From the NCBI GenBank assembly GCA_036741775.1, contig DAINRQ010000018.1, positions 1-64,000 of the forward strand: DNA of 64,000 bases, read 5' to 3'. Of this stretch, positions 43,037 to 52,455 are shown in pieces. Both the position numbers and the translations under genes were made by a program. The notes beneath the pieces are model-generated. The model saw only the letters and a list, made by a program, of their open reading frames with translations, ran no database searches and had not been told where the DNA came from. Within the stretch, counting starts at the first letter, position 1, and each line of letters opens with the position of its first letter. The stretch is from JAJKIV01 sp036741775 (GTDB taxonomy: Bacteria; Gemmatimonadota; Gemmatimonadetes; Gemmatimonadales; Gemmatimonadaceae).

Positions 43037-44275
43037 ATGCGCAACATGCCTTTCTCGATGCGCCGGGTTGCGGTCGCTGGGGTTGTCGTGGCGACGCTCA
43101 CCGGGTGCGACACCGATGTCACTGACCCGAGCGTTGTCGATGCGGCCACGATCGACCCCATCGCCGACGCGCGCGTCTTCTCGCTCTCAGCGCAACAGAA
43201 CTTCTACCAGGCCTTGGGTGGCTTCATCAACGCGACCGCGACCTACTCCAACGAGACGTGGAGCGGTGCGGTCCGGAACGAGACGAACGACATCGGCCGC
43301 CACGTCATTGTCGATACGAACGTCGATCTGAGCGGTCAGTTCTGGGCGCCGATGCAGACGGTCATCGGCACGAACGATCAGGTCGTCGAGGTCCTGAGGG
43401 GATCGCCTACGTTCAACACCGACATCGCGGCGGCGCGTTCGTCGCTCTGGGCGGGACTCGCCGTCGAGCTTCTGGGCGAGATCTTCTGCGAGGGAGTGCT
43501 GCACGTGGGCCCCCCGCTGACGCCCTCGCAGATGATGGATTCGGCGATCGTGCGACTTCAGCAGGCCATCGCGATCGCCGACGAGCTGAACGGTGCCGAG
43601 GCGACGCGAATCGTGAACACCGCGCGAGTCGGGCTTGCCCGTGCGTACTTGCAGAAGGGCGACAACGCGAACGCGCTGGCGGCGGCGAGCGACGTGCCAC
43701 CAGAGTTCGTGGCGACGACCATACACCTTGACGATCCGCAGGCGCGCGCCCGGCTCGCCAACGGCGTGTACACCGCTTCAGCGGCTACGACGCAGATCGT
43801 CGCGGGGCTATATCGCGAGCTGGCCGACCCGCGCGTGACGTTCGTCGACGCAGGGATCAACGCCCAGGACGGGCGGAATCGACTTTTCCGCCAGACCAAG
43901 TACGCGAGCTTCACCGCGCCGATTCGCATTGCGTCGGGGCTCGAGGCGCGCTACATCGCGGCGGAAGCGCAGCTGAAAATCGACGGTACCACGGCGCCGG
44001 CACTCGCGTTGATTGCCGAGCGTCGCGCGGAAGGAGAGCAGCCGGCATTCGCGGGAACGAGCACCGCGGAGGTGCTCGCGGAGCTGATGGATCAGCGCGC
44101 CCGGGACTTCTGGCTCGAAGGCAGACACCTGGGCGACATTATCCGGAACCCAAGCGCAGCGGCGCTGCTGCCAGCGGCAGGCTCACCGTTCTACAAGCCG
44201 GAGCTCGGCAACTTTCTCGAGCTCGAGTGCCTGCCGATTCCGTTCGCCGAGAAGGCGAACAATCCGAACTTCTGA
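43037..44275 (+). CDS. SusD/RagB-family nutrient-binding outer-membrane lipoprotein
   Basis: A 412-residue lipoprotein (lipobox VVATLTGC, Cys about 24). The all-helical, TPR-like SusD core includes the region ALGGFINATATYSNETWSG, the helix AEATRIVNTARVGLARAYLQKGDNANALAAA and the C-terminal RARDFWLEGRHLGDIIR that is typical of RagB/SusD proteins. It forms the lid of the SusC transporter encoded just upstream and captures substrate at the cell surface. Its length is shorter than most Bacteroidota SusD proteins (about 500 residues), as is usual in this phylum. The ligand is unknown. Confidence 0.9.
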   Translation: MRNMPFSMRRVAVAGVVVATLTGCDTDVTDPSVVDAATIDPIADARVFSLSAQQNFYQALGGFINATATYSNETWSGAVRNETNDIGRHVIVDTNVDLSGQFWAPMQTVIGTNDQVVEVLRGSPTFNTDIAAARSSLWAGLAVELLGEIFCEGVLHVGPPLTPSQMMDSAIVRLQQAIAIADELNGAEATRIVNTARVGLARAYLQKGDNANALAAASDVPPEFVATTIHLDDPQARARLANGVYTASAATTQIVAGLYRELADPRVTFVDAGINAQDGRNRLFRQTKYASFTAPIRIASGLEARYIAAEAQLKIDGTTAPALALIAERRAEGEQPAFAGTSTAEVLAELMDQRARDFWLEGRHLGDIIRNPSAAALLPAAGSPFYKPELGNFLELECLPIPFAEKANNPNF

Positions 44276-44278
44276 CGC

Positions 44279-44405
44279 TGTCATTCCGAGCGGAGCCGCG
44301 CAGCGGCGGAGTCGAGGAATCGCAGGGGTGCTGGTAGAGGGGTCCCTCTACCGAGCGGAGCGCGATTCCTCGACTACGGCCTATGGGCCTCCGTTCGGAA
44401 TGACA
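44279..44405. repeat. TCATTCCGAG fold-back repeat (copy 5)
   Basis: Ends tgtcattccgagcggag and ccgttcggaatgaca are inverted; cgaggaatcgc and gcgattcctcg pair inside. The middle has ctggtagaggggtccctctacc, itself a hairpin. It separates the SusD gene from the next gene and could cap the SusCD transcript. Confidence 0.85.
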
Positions 44406-44415
44406 CGAGGTTCTC

Positions 44416-45159
44416 ATGGACACGCGAGACAGAGACATCCGCTTCCTCAAGCGCTACGCGATCGGATCGACGACCGTGATCCTGCTCATGGCCGCGACCG
44501 CGTTCGTGCGCCAGCCGCAGAAGCAGAAGTTCACGGAGATCGATGTCGAGCGCATCAACATTGTCGAGCCCGACGGCAACCTCCGCATGGTCATCTCGAA
44601 TCGGCCGCGGTCGATCGGGCCGATCTACAAGGGAAAGCCGTTCGGCTACCCTGGAGGCACGAGGCCCGGGATCATCTTCTTCAACGACGAAGGGACCGAG
44701 AACGGTGGGCTGACGCTCCGGGGCCAACGGGCGCCTGACGGGACGTACCAGGCCGGCACCCACATGTCGTTCGACCAGTTCGACCAGGACCAGATTGTCG
44801 TTCTGAACTACTCGGACAACAACGGTGACCGGCAGGCCGGACTCGCGTTCAGCGACCGGACGACGCGGCCGATCATTGAGTTCGTCGCTGAGCGGGACTC
44901 GATCCAGAAGATGCCGGACGGTCCAGCGAAGACCGAAGCGCTGCGACGACTGAGCTCGCCCATCCGCGATGGTGAGGTGCTCGCTGCGCAGCGCGTGTAC
45001 CTCGGCCGCGACCGCAGCAAGTCGTCGGTGCTGCGGCTGTCCGACCCCATGGGGCGTCCCCGGCTCATCATGCGCGTCGATTCGTTAGGCGCGCCGCATC
45101 TCGAGTTCCTCGATGACTCGGGACGCGTGACGGCGCGGCTGCCCGAGCCGCGCCGGTAA
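44416..45159 (+). CDS. Conserved hypothetical membrane-anchored protein (paralogue of 56212-56955)
   Basis: A 247-residue protein I cannot assign to a named family. One N-terminal transmembrane helix (GSTTVILLMAATAFV, about residues 17-31) is followed by an extracytoplasmic part. Conserved stretches shared with the paralogue are IDVERINIVEPDGNLRMVISN, IGPIYKGKPFGYPGGTRPG, FFNDEGTENGGL, SFDQFDQDQ and a C-terminal VDSLGAPHLEFLDDSGRV. The repeated pattern of short beta-strands with DG/DSG turns suggests a beta-sheet fold. It is separated by only one base from the following M28 peptidase gene (GTG start), so the two are probably translated together. Confidence 0.7.
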   Translation: MDTRDRDIRFLKRYAIGSTTVILLMAATAFVRQPQKQKFTEIDVERINIVEPDGNLRMVISNRPRSIGPIYKGKPFGYPGGTRPGIIFFNDEGTENGGLTLRGQRAPDGTYQAGTHMSFDQFDQDQIVVLNYSDNNGDRQAGLAFSDRTTRPIIEFVAERDSIQKMPDGPAKTEALRRLSSPIRDGEVLAAQRVYLGRDRSKSSVLRLSDPMGRPRLIMRVDSLGAPHLEFLDDSGRVTARLPEPRR

Positions 45160-45160
45160 G

Positions 45161-47275
45161 GTGTCGCGCTTCGGTGTGGCACGTGCAGCGCGCCGCCTGG
45201 CCGCGTACGGGGCCACGCTCGCTCTCGCGTCCGGCGCCGTTCACGCGCAGCGCTACCCTCTCCTCGACTCGACAGCCGTCGCCCTGTTGAGTGGTGAGAT
45301 CTCGGGGGACGCCGCGTACGACCACGTGCGCGTGCTCACGAGCTATCACCGGCCGCAGGGCTCCGACACGCTCGGGGTTGCCGCACGCTACGTCGAGCGC
45401 ATGGCGAACGCGTTCGGCTTGCAGCAGGTCCGCTATATCGAGCTGCCGTCGCTCCGACAGCCGTGGAACCCGGGCACGTCCGACCTCTGGATCGTCGGCG
45501 CGAAACCCGAACGCATTGCGAGCGCGATTCAGAACCGCATCCACCTGGCTGATCGGAGTCGCCCCGCCGATGTCACCGCGGAGCTGATCGACATCGGTGC
45601 GGGCACCGACAGCGCGCTCGGCGCGACGAACGTAGTGGGCAAGATCGTGCTCACCACGGGCGATCTGAATGGCGTGATGGCGGAGGCGGTGCAGCGCCGT
45701 GGGGCGTTAGGTGTCGTATGGTACCCCGATCCGTACACGCCATCCCGCGGATACCTGAGCTTCGGGGTCGACCAACCCGATCAGATTCCGTGGCTCACGC
45801 TGGCCACCCGGCAGGTAGACGGAAAGGACCCGACCTTCGCGTTCATCCTCTCCCTGCGTGAGGGAATCGCGCTGCGGAACCGGCTCGCGGCGTCACGAGA
45901 GCCGGTACGTGTGCGCGCTGTCGTTCGTCCGCAACTGGGGTCTCGCGAACACTCGCGGCCCTGGATGCCGCTGGTCGAGGCGTTCATTCCGGGCACCGAT
46001 CCCACGTCAGGCCAGGACATCATATTGAGCGCCCACCTTCAGGAGGAACAGCACTCCGCGAACGACGATGCGAGCGGATGCGCGAGCCTTCTGGAGGTCG
46101 GGCGTGCTCTTTCGAAGCTCATCGCGGACGGAACGCTACCTCGGCCCCGGCGGAACATTCGCTTCTGGTGGACCACTGAAAACGATGCGCAGCGACAGTA
46201 TTTCGCCGCGCACCCGCGCGTGCTCGATACGCTCTGGGCGAACATCAACCAGGACATGGTGGGCGCCGATCAGGCCATCGGCGTCATGCGCACGCAGGAC
46301 ATAACTCGGTTGCCAGCGTCGAAGTTCCACTTTCTGAACGACGTGATGGAGGCGGCCGTCGACTACATGGTGGCGGCGAACACGTCGAACATCACGCAGT
46401 ACCGGAACGGCTACGGGCTCTATCCCAAGCCGCACCTCGCGCACAACGGAACGCGGCATCGCTACAACGCGCAGTCGGTGTGGTACTTCGGCGATTCCGA
46501 CCATCAGTCGTTCCTCGACGCCGGAGTACCCGCGATCACCTTCACCAACAGCCCCGACCAGTACATCCACTCGAACCTCGACGACCTGTTCGCGATCGAC
46601 CGTACGCAGCTCGGCCGCAACGCGGTGAGCGTCGCGCTCATTGCCTACACGATGGCGACCGCGGACGCCCGAATGTTCGATCGCATTGCGGCCGAGGTCG
46701 TGGGGCGAGGCCAGGAGCGGCTGGGAAATAGCGTTCGGTTGGCGTTGCAGCTCCTGGCCGATACGCCGGACCGATCCGCCGGTCACGCTCTCGCGCTCGA
46801 GCAGGTTCGTTACGGGGTGGAGCGTGAGCGGCGCGCGATCCGCTCGCTTGGCGAGATCGCGCCCGCAGTGTTACCTAACGTGAATGCACTGCTGGCCGAG
46901 CTCGACCGGCGCGAGGCGCAGGCACTGCGTGACGTCGCCGCAGCGCTCGCTCGCACCGGGACCACCCGACCATCGCAGCCGGCGCTTTCGGCCACAGAGC
47001 AGGAGCTGGCTGGGTTACGGCCGCGGCGCTTGGGCGGCCCGCGTGAGTGGCTCGATCGGTACGACCGCATCCCGTGGGGGAGTGCACTGAACGGGTACAT
47101 CGCGCGTGAGGTCCTGCAGGCGATCGACGGAACGCGTACCGGACTCGATATCTACCGCCTCGTCGCTGCCGAAGCACGAGAGGGGGGAGCGCACTACTAC
47201 GGCGTAGTGCAGCCCGGCGCGGTGCGCGCGTTGCTGCAAGGTGTCGAACACCTCGGCCTCGTGGCAACGCGATGA
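45161..47275 (+). CDS. Exported M28-family zinc peptidase
   Basis: A 704-residue protein with GTG start one base after the upstream stop and a signal peptide (LAAYGATLALASGAVHAQ). The M28 core contains LSAHLQEEQHSANDDASG (His and bridging Asp), RFWWTTENDAQRQYF (Glu), NINQDMVG (Asp) and FGDSDHQSFLDAGVPA (His). Ahead of it is an inserted domain (about residues 130-250) and behind it a helical C-terminal region of 200 residues with no recognised fold. The Glu-Glu pair usual in M28 enzymes reads Glu-Asn here (TEND), so specificity or activity may differ. Position after SusCD suggests processing of imported peptides or acyl-amino acids. Confidence 0.85.
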   Translation: MSRFGVARAARRLAAYGATLALASGAVHAQRYPLLDSTAVALLSGEISGDAAYDHVRVLTSYHRPQGSDTLGVAARYVERMANAFGLQQVRYIELPSLRQPWNPGTSDLWIVGAKPERIASAIQNRIHLADRSRPADVTAELIDIGAGTDSALGATNVVGKIVLTTGDLNGVMAEAVQRRGALGVVWYPDPYTPSRGYLSFGVDQPDQIPWLTLATRQVDGKDPTFAFILSLREGIALRNRLAASREPVRVRAVVRPQLGSREHSRPWMPLVEAFIPGTDPTSGQDIILSAHLQEEQHSANDDASGCASLLEVGRALSKLIADGTLPRPRRNIRFWWTTENDAQRQYFAAHPRVLDTLWANINQDMVGADQAIGVMRTQDITRLPASKFHFLNDVMEAAVDYMVAANTSNITQYRNGYGLYPKPHLAHNGTRHRYNAQSVWYFGDSDHQSFLDAGVPAITFTNSPDQYIHSNLDDLFAIDRTQLGRNAVSVALIAYTMATADARMFDRIAAEVVGRGQERLGNSVRLALQLLADTPDRSAGHALALEQVRYGVERERRAIRSLGEIAPAVLPNVNALLAELDRREAQALRDVAAALARTGTTRPSQPALSATEQELAGLRPRRLGGPREWLDRYDRIPWGSALNGYIAREVLQAIDGTRTGLDIYRLVAAEAREGGAHYYGVVQPGAVRALLQGVEHLGLVATR

Positions 47276-47353
47276 ACGACAGCCCTGGCCGAGGCGCGGC
47301 ACGACGCGCCAGAACGGCTCACGACGTTCGATTCTCACGGAGGACGTGCTCAC

Positions 47354-48565
47354 GTGCGACCTGATCTTCTCTCCCGCCGGGCCGCGAACCTCGCGGCGGC
47401 GTTGCCGGCGGGCGCGCCGCCGACAAACCTCGCGTTCGATTCCGGCCACGCGTGCAATGTCGTCCTCCCCGACCTTACCGCCGAAGCTCAGCGCGCACTG
47501 ACTACGTTCCGCCTGGAAACGCTGCAGTACGCGCCACGCCCCGGACTTCCCGAGCTTCGCGCGCGGATCGTCGAGCAGATGACGGCCGATGGCATTGGGG
47601 TCGCGCGCGAGCACGTCCTCGTGACGAACGGCGCCAAGCACGCCATTGAGCTGATCTGTCGCGTGCTGCTCGACGAAGGGGATGCCATCGTTGTGACGTC
47701 GCCGACCTACTTCACCGCCATCCCGATCTTCCGGAGCTTTGGCGTGCAGTTCATCGAGGTCGGTCAGGATCGCGATGGGCTAGACGTGGCCGAGCTCGTG
47801 ACAGTGCTGGAGCTTCGTGAACGGCAGGGCCTTCGGCCCCCGAAGTTCATCTACAACGTCCCCGACTTTCATAACCCAACGGGCCTGACGATGTCGCTCG
47901 ACCGGCGTCGTGCGCTCATCGATGTCGCGGCTGCGCGCGGGATCCACATCGTGGAGGACAGCCCGTACCGGAAGGTCCGCTTCGAGGGGCAGAGTGTGCC
48001 GTCGTTGAAAGCGCTCGACCGGGGCGATACCGTCTTCTACGTCGGGACGTTCTCGAAGTTGATGGCGCCGGGGCTCAGGGTGGGCTGGGCAGCGGCGTCG
48101 CCCGACATGATCGCGCGCATGATCCAGCTCAAGTCCGACGGTGGTTCCTGTCCGCTCACGCAACGCATCATCGTCGAGTTCCTGAGCGGCGGCAGGTTGG
48201 ACGACCACATCACGCGCGTCCAGGCCACGTATCGCGAAAACCGCGATGCGATGGTCGCGGCGCTTCGGCGCGAGCTCCCCGATGCGCGCTTCGAGATCCC
48301 GTTGGGCGGGTACTATGTGTGGCTCACGCTGCCCGAGGACGTCGACGGCGACCTGCTGAGCCGCATGGCAAGTGAGGCCGGCGTAACGGTGCTAGCGGGA
48401 AGCAAGTTCTTCGCGCCCGGTGACGCCGAGCATCCGCGCAACCATCTGCGGGTCGCGTACAGCCACGCCACGCCTGACGAGATCGACGATGGCATTCGTC
48501 GCCTCGCCACCGCGTACAGGACGATGGCCGATGCCCCGTCGAAGTCCGCACCAGCAATCGCCTGA
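47354..48565 (+). CDS. PLP-dependent aminotransferase, class I/II (2-aminoadipate transaminase-like)
   Basis: A 403-residue fold-type I enzyme. Substrate and cofactor elements are in order: LQYAPRPGLPELRARI, VTNGAKHAIELICRVLL (cofactor phosphate loop), SPTYFTAIPIF, IYNVPDFHNPTGLTMSL, VEDSPYRKVRFEG, and the Schiff-base lysine in YVGTFSKLMAPGLRVGW. The C-terminal FFAPGDAEHPRNHLRVAYSHA holds the substrate-carboxylate Arg. It resembles LysN/KAT-type and MocR-derived enzymes without a DNA-binding domain. The likely role is transamination of an amino acid set free by the neighbouring hydrolases. The GTG start at 47354 is supported by GGAGGACG upstream. Confidence 0.88.
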   Translation: MRPDLLSRRAANLAAALPAGAPPTNLAFDSGHACNVVLPDLTAEAQRALTTFRLETLQYAPRPGLPELRARIVEQMTADGIGVAREHVLVTNGAKHAIELICRVLLDEGDAIVVTSPTYFTAIPIFRSFGVQFIEVGQDRDGLDVAELVTVLELRERQGLRPPKFIYNVPDFHNPTGLTMSLDRRRALIDVAAARGIHIVEDSPYRKVRFEGQSVPSLKALDRGDTVFYVGTFSKLMAPGLRVGWAAASPDMIARMIQLKSDGGSCPLTQRIIVEFLSGGRLDDHITRVQATYRENRDAMVAALRRELPDARFEIPLGGYYVWLTLPEDVDGDLLSRMASEAGVTVLAGSKFFAPGDAEHPRNHLRVAYSHATPDEIDDGIRRLATAYRTMADAPSKSAPAIA

Positions 48566-48576
48566 TCGGCACTACG

Positions 48577-49557
48577 ATGAAGACCGGTGTGCGGGTTCGG
48601 AGCGTCGCAGCCGAATGCGGTGAGCGAGCCCAAGGGTTCGTGTCGATCGGCGAGACCGCGTCGGGGCCGATCCAGCTGCCCGTCGTGATCATCAACGGTG
48701 CGGAGGACGGCCCGATCCTGTGCCTCACCGCCGGCGTGCACGCCACGGAGTACGCGCCGATCGACGCCGTGATGCGCGTCGCGCAGTCGCTTTCGCCGCA
48801 CGAGTTGCGCGGCGCCGTCATCGCGGTACCGGTCGTGAACATGCGCATGTTCGACAGCCGGACTGGTTTTGTCTCACCGCTCGACGGCCTCAACCTCAAT
48901 AAGGTCGCGCCGGGCCGCCACGACGGGTCGATCTCGGAGATTCTCGCGCGCGTGCTGCTCGACGAGATCATCGGTCTCGCACAGTACCATATCGACTTGC
49001 ACGCAGGCGACCTCGGCGAGATGCTCCTGCCGTTCGCGGGTTACGCGCTCACGGGCGATCGCGAAATGGATGAACAGGGTGAGATGCTGGCGCGTATGTA
49101 CTCACCCAAGCTCATCTCACTCGCGACGCCATCCGGCACCATTCCCCCGTTCGCGGATGGCATCTCGTACGCCGCGACGCGCAAGGGTGTGGTGTCGATC
49201 TTTGCCGAGTCCGGCGGGAATGGCACGCTGGAGGAAGTGGACGTGCGCGTGCACCTCGACGGGATCGCGAACGTCATGCGGCATCTGAAAATGATCCCTG
49301 GCGACCCGACGCAGCCCGGCCCGCGGCTCTCGGCACGCGATCGCAGGGTCGTGCGCGCAACGCGCGCAGGGCTGCTCCGACTCCGCGTCGCGATCGGTGA
49401 TGAGATCGCGGCCGGTCAGGAGGTGGCCGAGGTCTGCAACGTGTTCGGAGAAGTGGTCGAGCGGGTGCAATCGACGGGAGCAGGAATCGCTGGTCTCGTC
49501 TGGGCACACAAGGTAGTGAACACTGGTGATCCGATCGTGAGGTACTGGATTGTGTAG
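48577..49557 (+). CDS. Succinylglutamate desuccinylase / aspartoacylase-family amidase (M14-like)
   Basis: A 326-residue zinc enzyme of the AstE/AspA family. TAGVHATEYAP holds the HxxE ligands, YHIDLHAGDLGE the third His, and FAESGGNGTLEE the catalytic Glu region. The C-terminal barrel-like domain (about residues 245-326: RATRAGLLRLRVAIGDEIAAG) is typical of the subgroup that acts on N-acylated or amidated small molecules. It starts 11 bases after the aminotransferase stop, so the pair form an operon. Together they suggest release and transamination of an N-acyl-amino acid; the acyl group is unknown. Confidence 0.85.
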   Translation: MKTGVRVRSVAAECGERAQGFVSIGETASGPIQLPVVIINGAEDGPILCLTAGVHATEYAPIDAVMRVAQSLSPHELRGAVIAVPVVNMRMFDSRTGFVSPLDGLNLNKVAPGRHDGSISEILARVLLDEIIGLAQYHIDLHAGDLGEMLLPFAGYALTGDREMDEQGEMLARMYSPKLISLATPSGTIPPFADGISYAATRKGVVSIFAESGGNGTLEEVDVRVHLDGIANVMRHLKMIPGDPTQPGPRLSARDRRVVRATRAGLLRLRVAIGDEIAAGQEVAEVCNVFGEVVERVQSTGAGIAGLVWAHKVVNTGDPIVRYWIV

Positions 49558-49558
49558 C

Positions 49559-49812
49559 TGTCATTCCGAGCCGGGTACCCGGGGCGCGCGTGAAGAAGCC
49601 CAGACGCTGATGACGCGGATTACGCAGAAGTCGCAGATTCTCCCTCTACCAGGAGAGTTGGTACTCTCGCGCGGCCGAGCTTCTCGACAGAGGGCTTCTG
49701 CGAAATCGGTGAAATCTGCGCCAATCTGCGTCAGGTCTTCTCACAGCTTCCCGGTAGAGGGAGTAGGCCCCTCTCGGGCGGCCGAGGCTTCCTCGCTGCG
49801 GTCGGAATGACA
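49559..49812. repeat. Composite repeat: CGCAGATTT fold-back nested between TCATTCCGAG ends
   Basis: The outer ends are tgtcattccgagccggg (49559) and cggtcggaatgacaa (to 49812). Inside lie gacgcggattacgcagaagtcgcag and its near-complement gcgaaatcggtgaaatctgcgcc with ctgcgtcaggtcttctcac, and the ctctaccagg/ccggtagagg pair. Here both ends of the outer family bracket the inner family, which suggests one repeat unit built from two parts. Confidence 0.8.
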
Positions 49813-49853
49813 ACCTTGTCAGATGAAGGCGCACACGGGCAAGTTGCGGTGAC

Positions 49854-51212
49854 ATGACTCTCAGGCCAGACGACTCCGCGAACGAAGAGATCATCGCGCT
49901 TCTCGATCACGCCGTGATGGGCTACGCCGGTGCGCGTCGCGATACGCGCGATCGCGTTGCGGCGGTGCTCGCGGCGGATCCGACCTGCGTCATGGCGCAC
50001 TGTCTCGATGGCTACCTCTACATGCTGGCGAGCAAGCGTGATGCGATGCCGCGTGCTCGCGAAGCGCTCTCACGCGCCGACGCCGGTCCGCGCACCATCT
50101 CGCCTCGTGAACGTCTCCACCGCACCGCGCTCGACGCCTGGTCGACCGGCGACATGCGCGGTGCCGCCGCGGTCTGGGACGCGATACTCGACGAATACCC
50201 GCGCGACCTCATCGCGCTCAAGGTCTCGCAGTTCGTGCTCTCCTACCTTGGCGAGAGCGACCGTATGCGGGACCGGGTGGCCCGCGTCCTCCCGGCCTGG
50301 AACGAGGATGTTCCCGGCTACGGCTTCGTACTCGGTTGCTACGCCTACGCGCTCGAGGAAGCCGGGGACTATGCCCGCGCCGAGGAGATGGGGCGGCAGG
50401 CCGTGTCCATCGACCGCGCCGACATCTGGGCCGCCCACGCCGTCGCACACGTTGCCGAGATGCAGGGACGTCTGCGTGACGGCATCGAGTGGATCTCGAC
50501 GCTCGCCGGCGAGTGGCGCGACTGCACGAACTTCGCGCTCCACCTCAAATGGCACGAGAGCCTGTATCACCTGGAGCTGGAACAGTTCCCCGAGGTCCTG
50601 ACGCTCTACGATCGTGAGGTTCGCGCGGAGTCTACCGACGAGTATCTCGACGTCGCGAACGCGGTGTCGCTGCTCTGGCGCCTGGAACAGGCGGACGTCG
50701 ATGTCGGACCGCGCTGGCGAGAGCTCGCGAGCCGCGCCGAATCGCATCTCGATGATCACGCGCTCGTATTCGTCGACCTTCACTATCTCATGGCACTCGC
50801 GGCGGTGGGTGACGACAGGGCTGTCGCGGAGTTCCTCGCGTCGTGCGAGCGGTTTGCGTCGAGCGGACAGGGAACAGAAGCGGAAGTGATGGCGGACGTC
50901 GGCCTGCCGCTCGCCCGAGCGGTCGTGGCACACCGGGCCGGGGACCACGGCACGGTAGTGGATCTACTGATGCCCGTTAGGCAGCGAATCCGCCGGATCG
51001 GCGCCAGCCACGCGCAGCGCGACCTGTTTCACCAGCTGCTGATCGACGCGGCCTGGCGTGGGGGGCGGCTCACCGACGCCGACCAGTTGCTGGCCGAGCG
51101 CCTCACCTGGCGTCCGCGAAATCACTGGGGGCTCAAGCACCAGCACGCGGTACGCGATGCACGGCGTGGCGCGGCGCTCGGCGGAACGGCCGCCGGCCCT
51201 CGCGCCGACTGA
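49854..51212 (+). CDS. Tetratricopeptide-repeat protein of the TTC38 type
   Basis: A 452-residue cytoplasmic protein without signal or membrane segment, made of helical hairpins with TPR-like spacing (AMPRAREALSRADAG, GAAAVWDAILDEYPRDL, GCYAYALEEAGDYARAEEMGRQAVSIDRAD; shortened). The pattern HAVAHVAEMQGRLRDGIEWI and HLKWHESLYHLELEQ is characteristic of the TTC38/YcgR-unrelated family conserved from bacteria to animals, whose function is unknown. It lies in the middle of the amino-acid locus, 13 bases upstream of the cystathionine-lyase-type gene, suggesting a linked role, perhaps as a scaffold or enzyme of unknown reaction. Confidence 0.8.
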   Translation: MTLRPDDSANEEIIALLDHAVMGYAGARRDTRDRVAAVLAADPTCVMAHCLDGYLYMLASKRDAMPRAREALSRADAGPRTISPRERLHRTALDAWSTGDMRGAAAVWDAILDEYPRDLIALKVSQFVLSYLGESDRMRDRVARVLPAWNEDVPGYGFVLGCYAYALEEAGDYARAEEMGRQAVSIDRADIWAAHAVAHVAEMQGRLRDGIEWISTLAGEWRDCTNFALHLKWHESLYHLELEQFPEVLTLYDREVRAESTDEYLDVANAVSLLWRLEQADVDVGPRWRELASRAESHLDDHALVFVDLHYLMALAAVGDDRAVAEFLASCERFASSGQGTEAEVMADVGLPLARAVVAHRAGDHGTVVDLLMPVRQRIRRIGASHAQRDLFHQLLIDAAWRGGRLTDADQLLAERLTWRPRNHWGLKHQHAVRDARRGAALGGTAAGPRAD

Positions 51213-51225
51213 CGTGTCGGGGAAT

Positions 51226-52455
51226 ATGGAGAATCGCGGGGCCGGCGAATCGCCTAACGGCGCACGGCGCTTTCGCCCCGACACGCTGCTGGCGCACACC
51301 GGCGGTACTCCCGCCGAGCGCCACGGCGCGGTGAACCCGCCGGTCTACCGCGCGTCCACCATTCTCTTTCCCACCGTCGCGGAGTGGGAGGCGTCGCGTC
51401 AGCATTCACGGCGCTTCGATGTCGTGCGCTACGGCCAGCTCGGCACCCCGACGACGTTCGCGCTCGAGGAAGCCATTGCAGCGCTCGAGGGCGGATACCG
51501 TGCAATGCTACTGCCGTCAGGGCTCGCGGCGGTCACGACGGCGCTGCTCGCCCTGCTGCAGAGCGGTGACCACCTGCTGATGGTCGACGCGGCGTACGCT
51601 CCGACGCGCCACTTCTGCAAGGCGATCCTCCCACGCTACGGCATCACGACGACGTTCTACGACCCGTGCGTCGGAAGCGACATTGCGTCGCTGATACGCC
51701 CCGAGACACGCGTCGTCTTCATCGAATCTCCCGGTTCACTCACGTTCGAGGTGCAGGACATCCCGGCCATCGTCGGCGCTGCCCATGCCGCCGGCGCCGT
51801 CGTGGTGATGGACAACTCCTGGGCAACGCCTTACCTGTTGCCGGCGATGCAGCTCGGCGTGGACGTCTCGATCATCGCCGCCACGAAGTACATTGGCGGA
51901 CACGCCGATGTCATGCTCGGGACCATCACGACAACGGAGCCGCTGTACGACCGGGTCCGGTCCATGGTCGCCGAGCTCGGCTACTGCGTGAGCCCAGACG
52001 ACGCGTACCTCGCCCTGCGCGGGATGCGCACGTTAGGCCTGCGCCTCGAACGGCATGGACGGAGCGCGCTCCGTATTGCGGAGTGGCTTGCCGCTCGGCC
52101 GGAAGTGAAGCGCGTCCTCTATCCCGCGCTGCCGAGCGATCCGGGCCACGCGATCTGGAAGCGCGACTTTCGGGGCGCGAGCGGCTTACTCGCCATGGTT
52201 CTGCACGACGTGCCGAAGTCTGCCGTTGACACATTCCTCAATTCGCTCGAGCTGTTCGGCATGGGTGCGAGCTTCGGCGGATTCGAGAGCCTGGCCGTGC
52301 CGTTCGACCCCGCTCCCATGCGCGCGGTGAGACGTTGGCCAAGCGACGGACCGTATGTGCGCGTTCACATCGGCCTCGAGGACCCCGACGACCTCATTGC
52401 TGATCTCGAGCAAGCGTTCGGCCGGATGCAGTCAGTGGTCGCGGAGGCACGGTGA
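51226..52455 (+). CDS. Cys/Met-metabolism PLP enzyme, cystathionine beta-lyase-like
   Basis: A 409-residue fold-type I enzyme. Characteristic elements are PVYRASTILFPTVAEWE, VRYGQLGTPTTFALEEAIAALEGG (phosphate and substrate contacts), LLPSGLAAVTTALLALL, FIESPGSLTFEVQDIPAI, VMDNSWATPYLLPAMQLG and the cofactor lysine in IIAATKYIGGHADVMLG. The C-terminal VRVHIGLEDPDDLIADL is typical of the bacterial MetC subgroup. It would cleave C-S bonds (cystathionine or cysteine conjugates). Its 3' end overlaps the binding-protein gene by 4 bases, so the enzyme and transporter are co-translated. GTG 51214 is an alternative start. Confidence 0.88.
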   Translation: MENRGAGESPNGARRFRPDTLLAHTGGTPAERHGAVNPPVYRASTILFPTVAEWEASRQHSRRFDVVRYGQLGTPTTFALEEAIAALEGGYRAMLLPSGLAAVTTALLALLQSGDHLLMVDAAYAPTRHFCKAILPRYGITTTFYDPCVGSDIASLIRPETRVVFIESPGSLTFEVQDIPAIVGAAHAAGAVVVMDNSWATPYLLPAMQLGVDVSIIAATKYIGGHADVMLGTITTTEPLYDRVRSMVAELGYCVSPDDAYLALRGMRTLGLRLERHGRSALRIAEWLAARPEVKRVLYPALPSDPGHAIWKRDFRGASGLLAMVLHDVPKSAVDTFLNSLELFGMGASFGGFESLAVPFDPAPMRAVRRWPSDGPYVRVHIGLEDPDDLIADLEQAFGRMQSVVAEAR

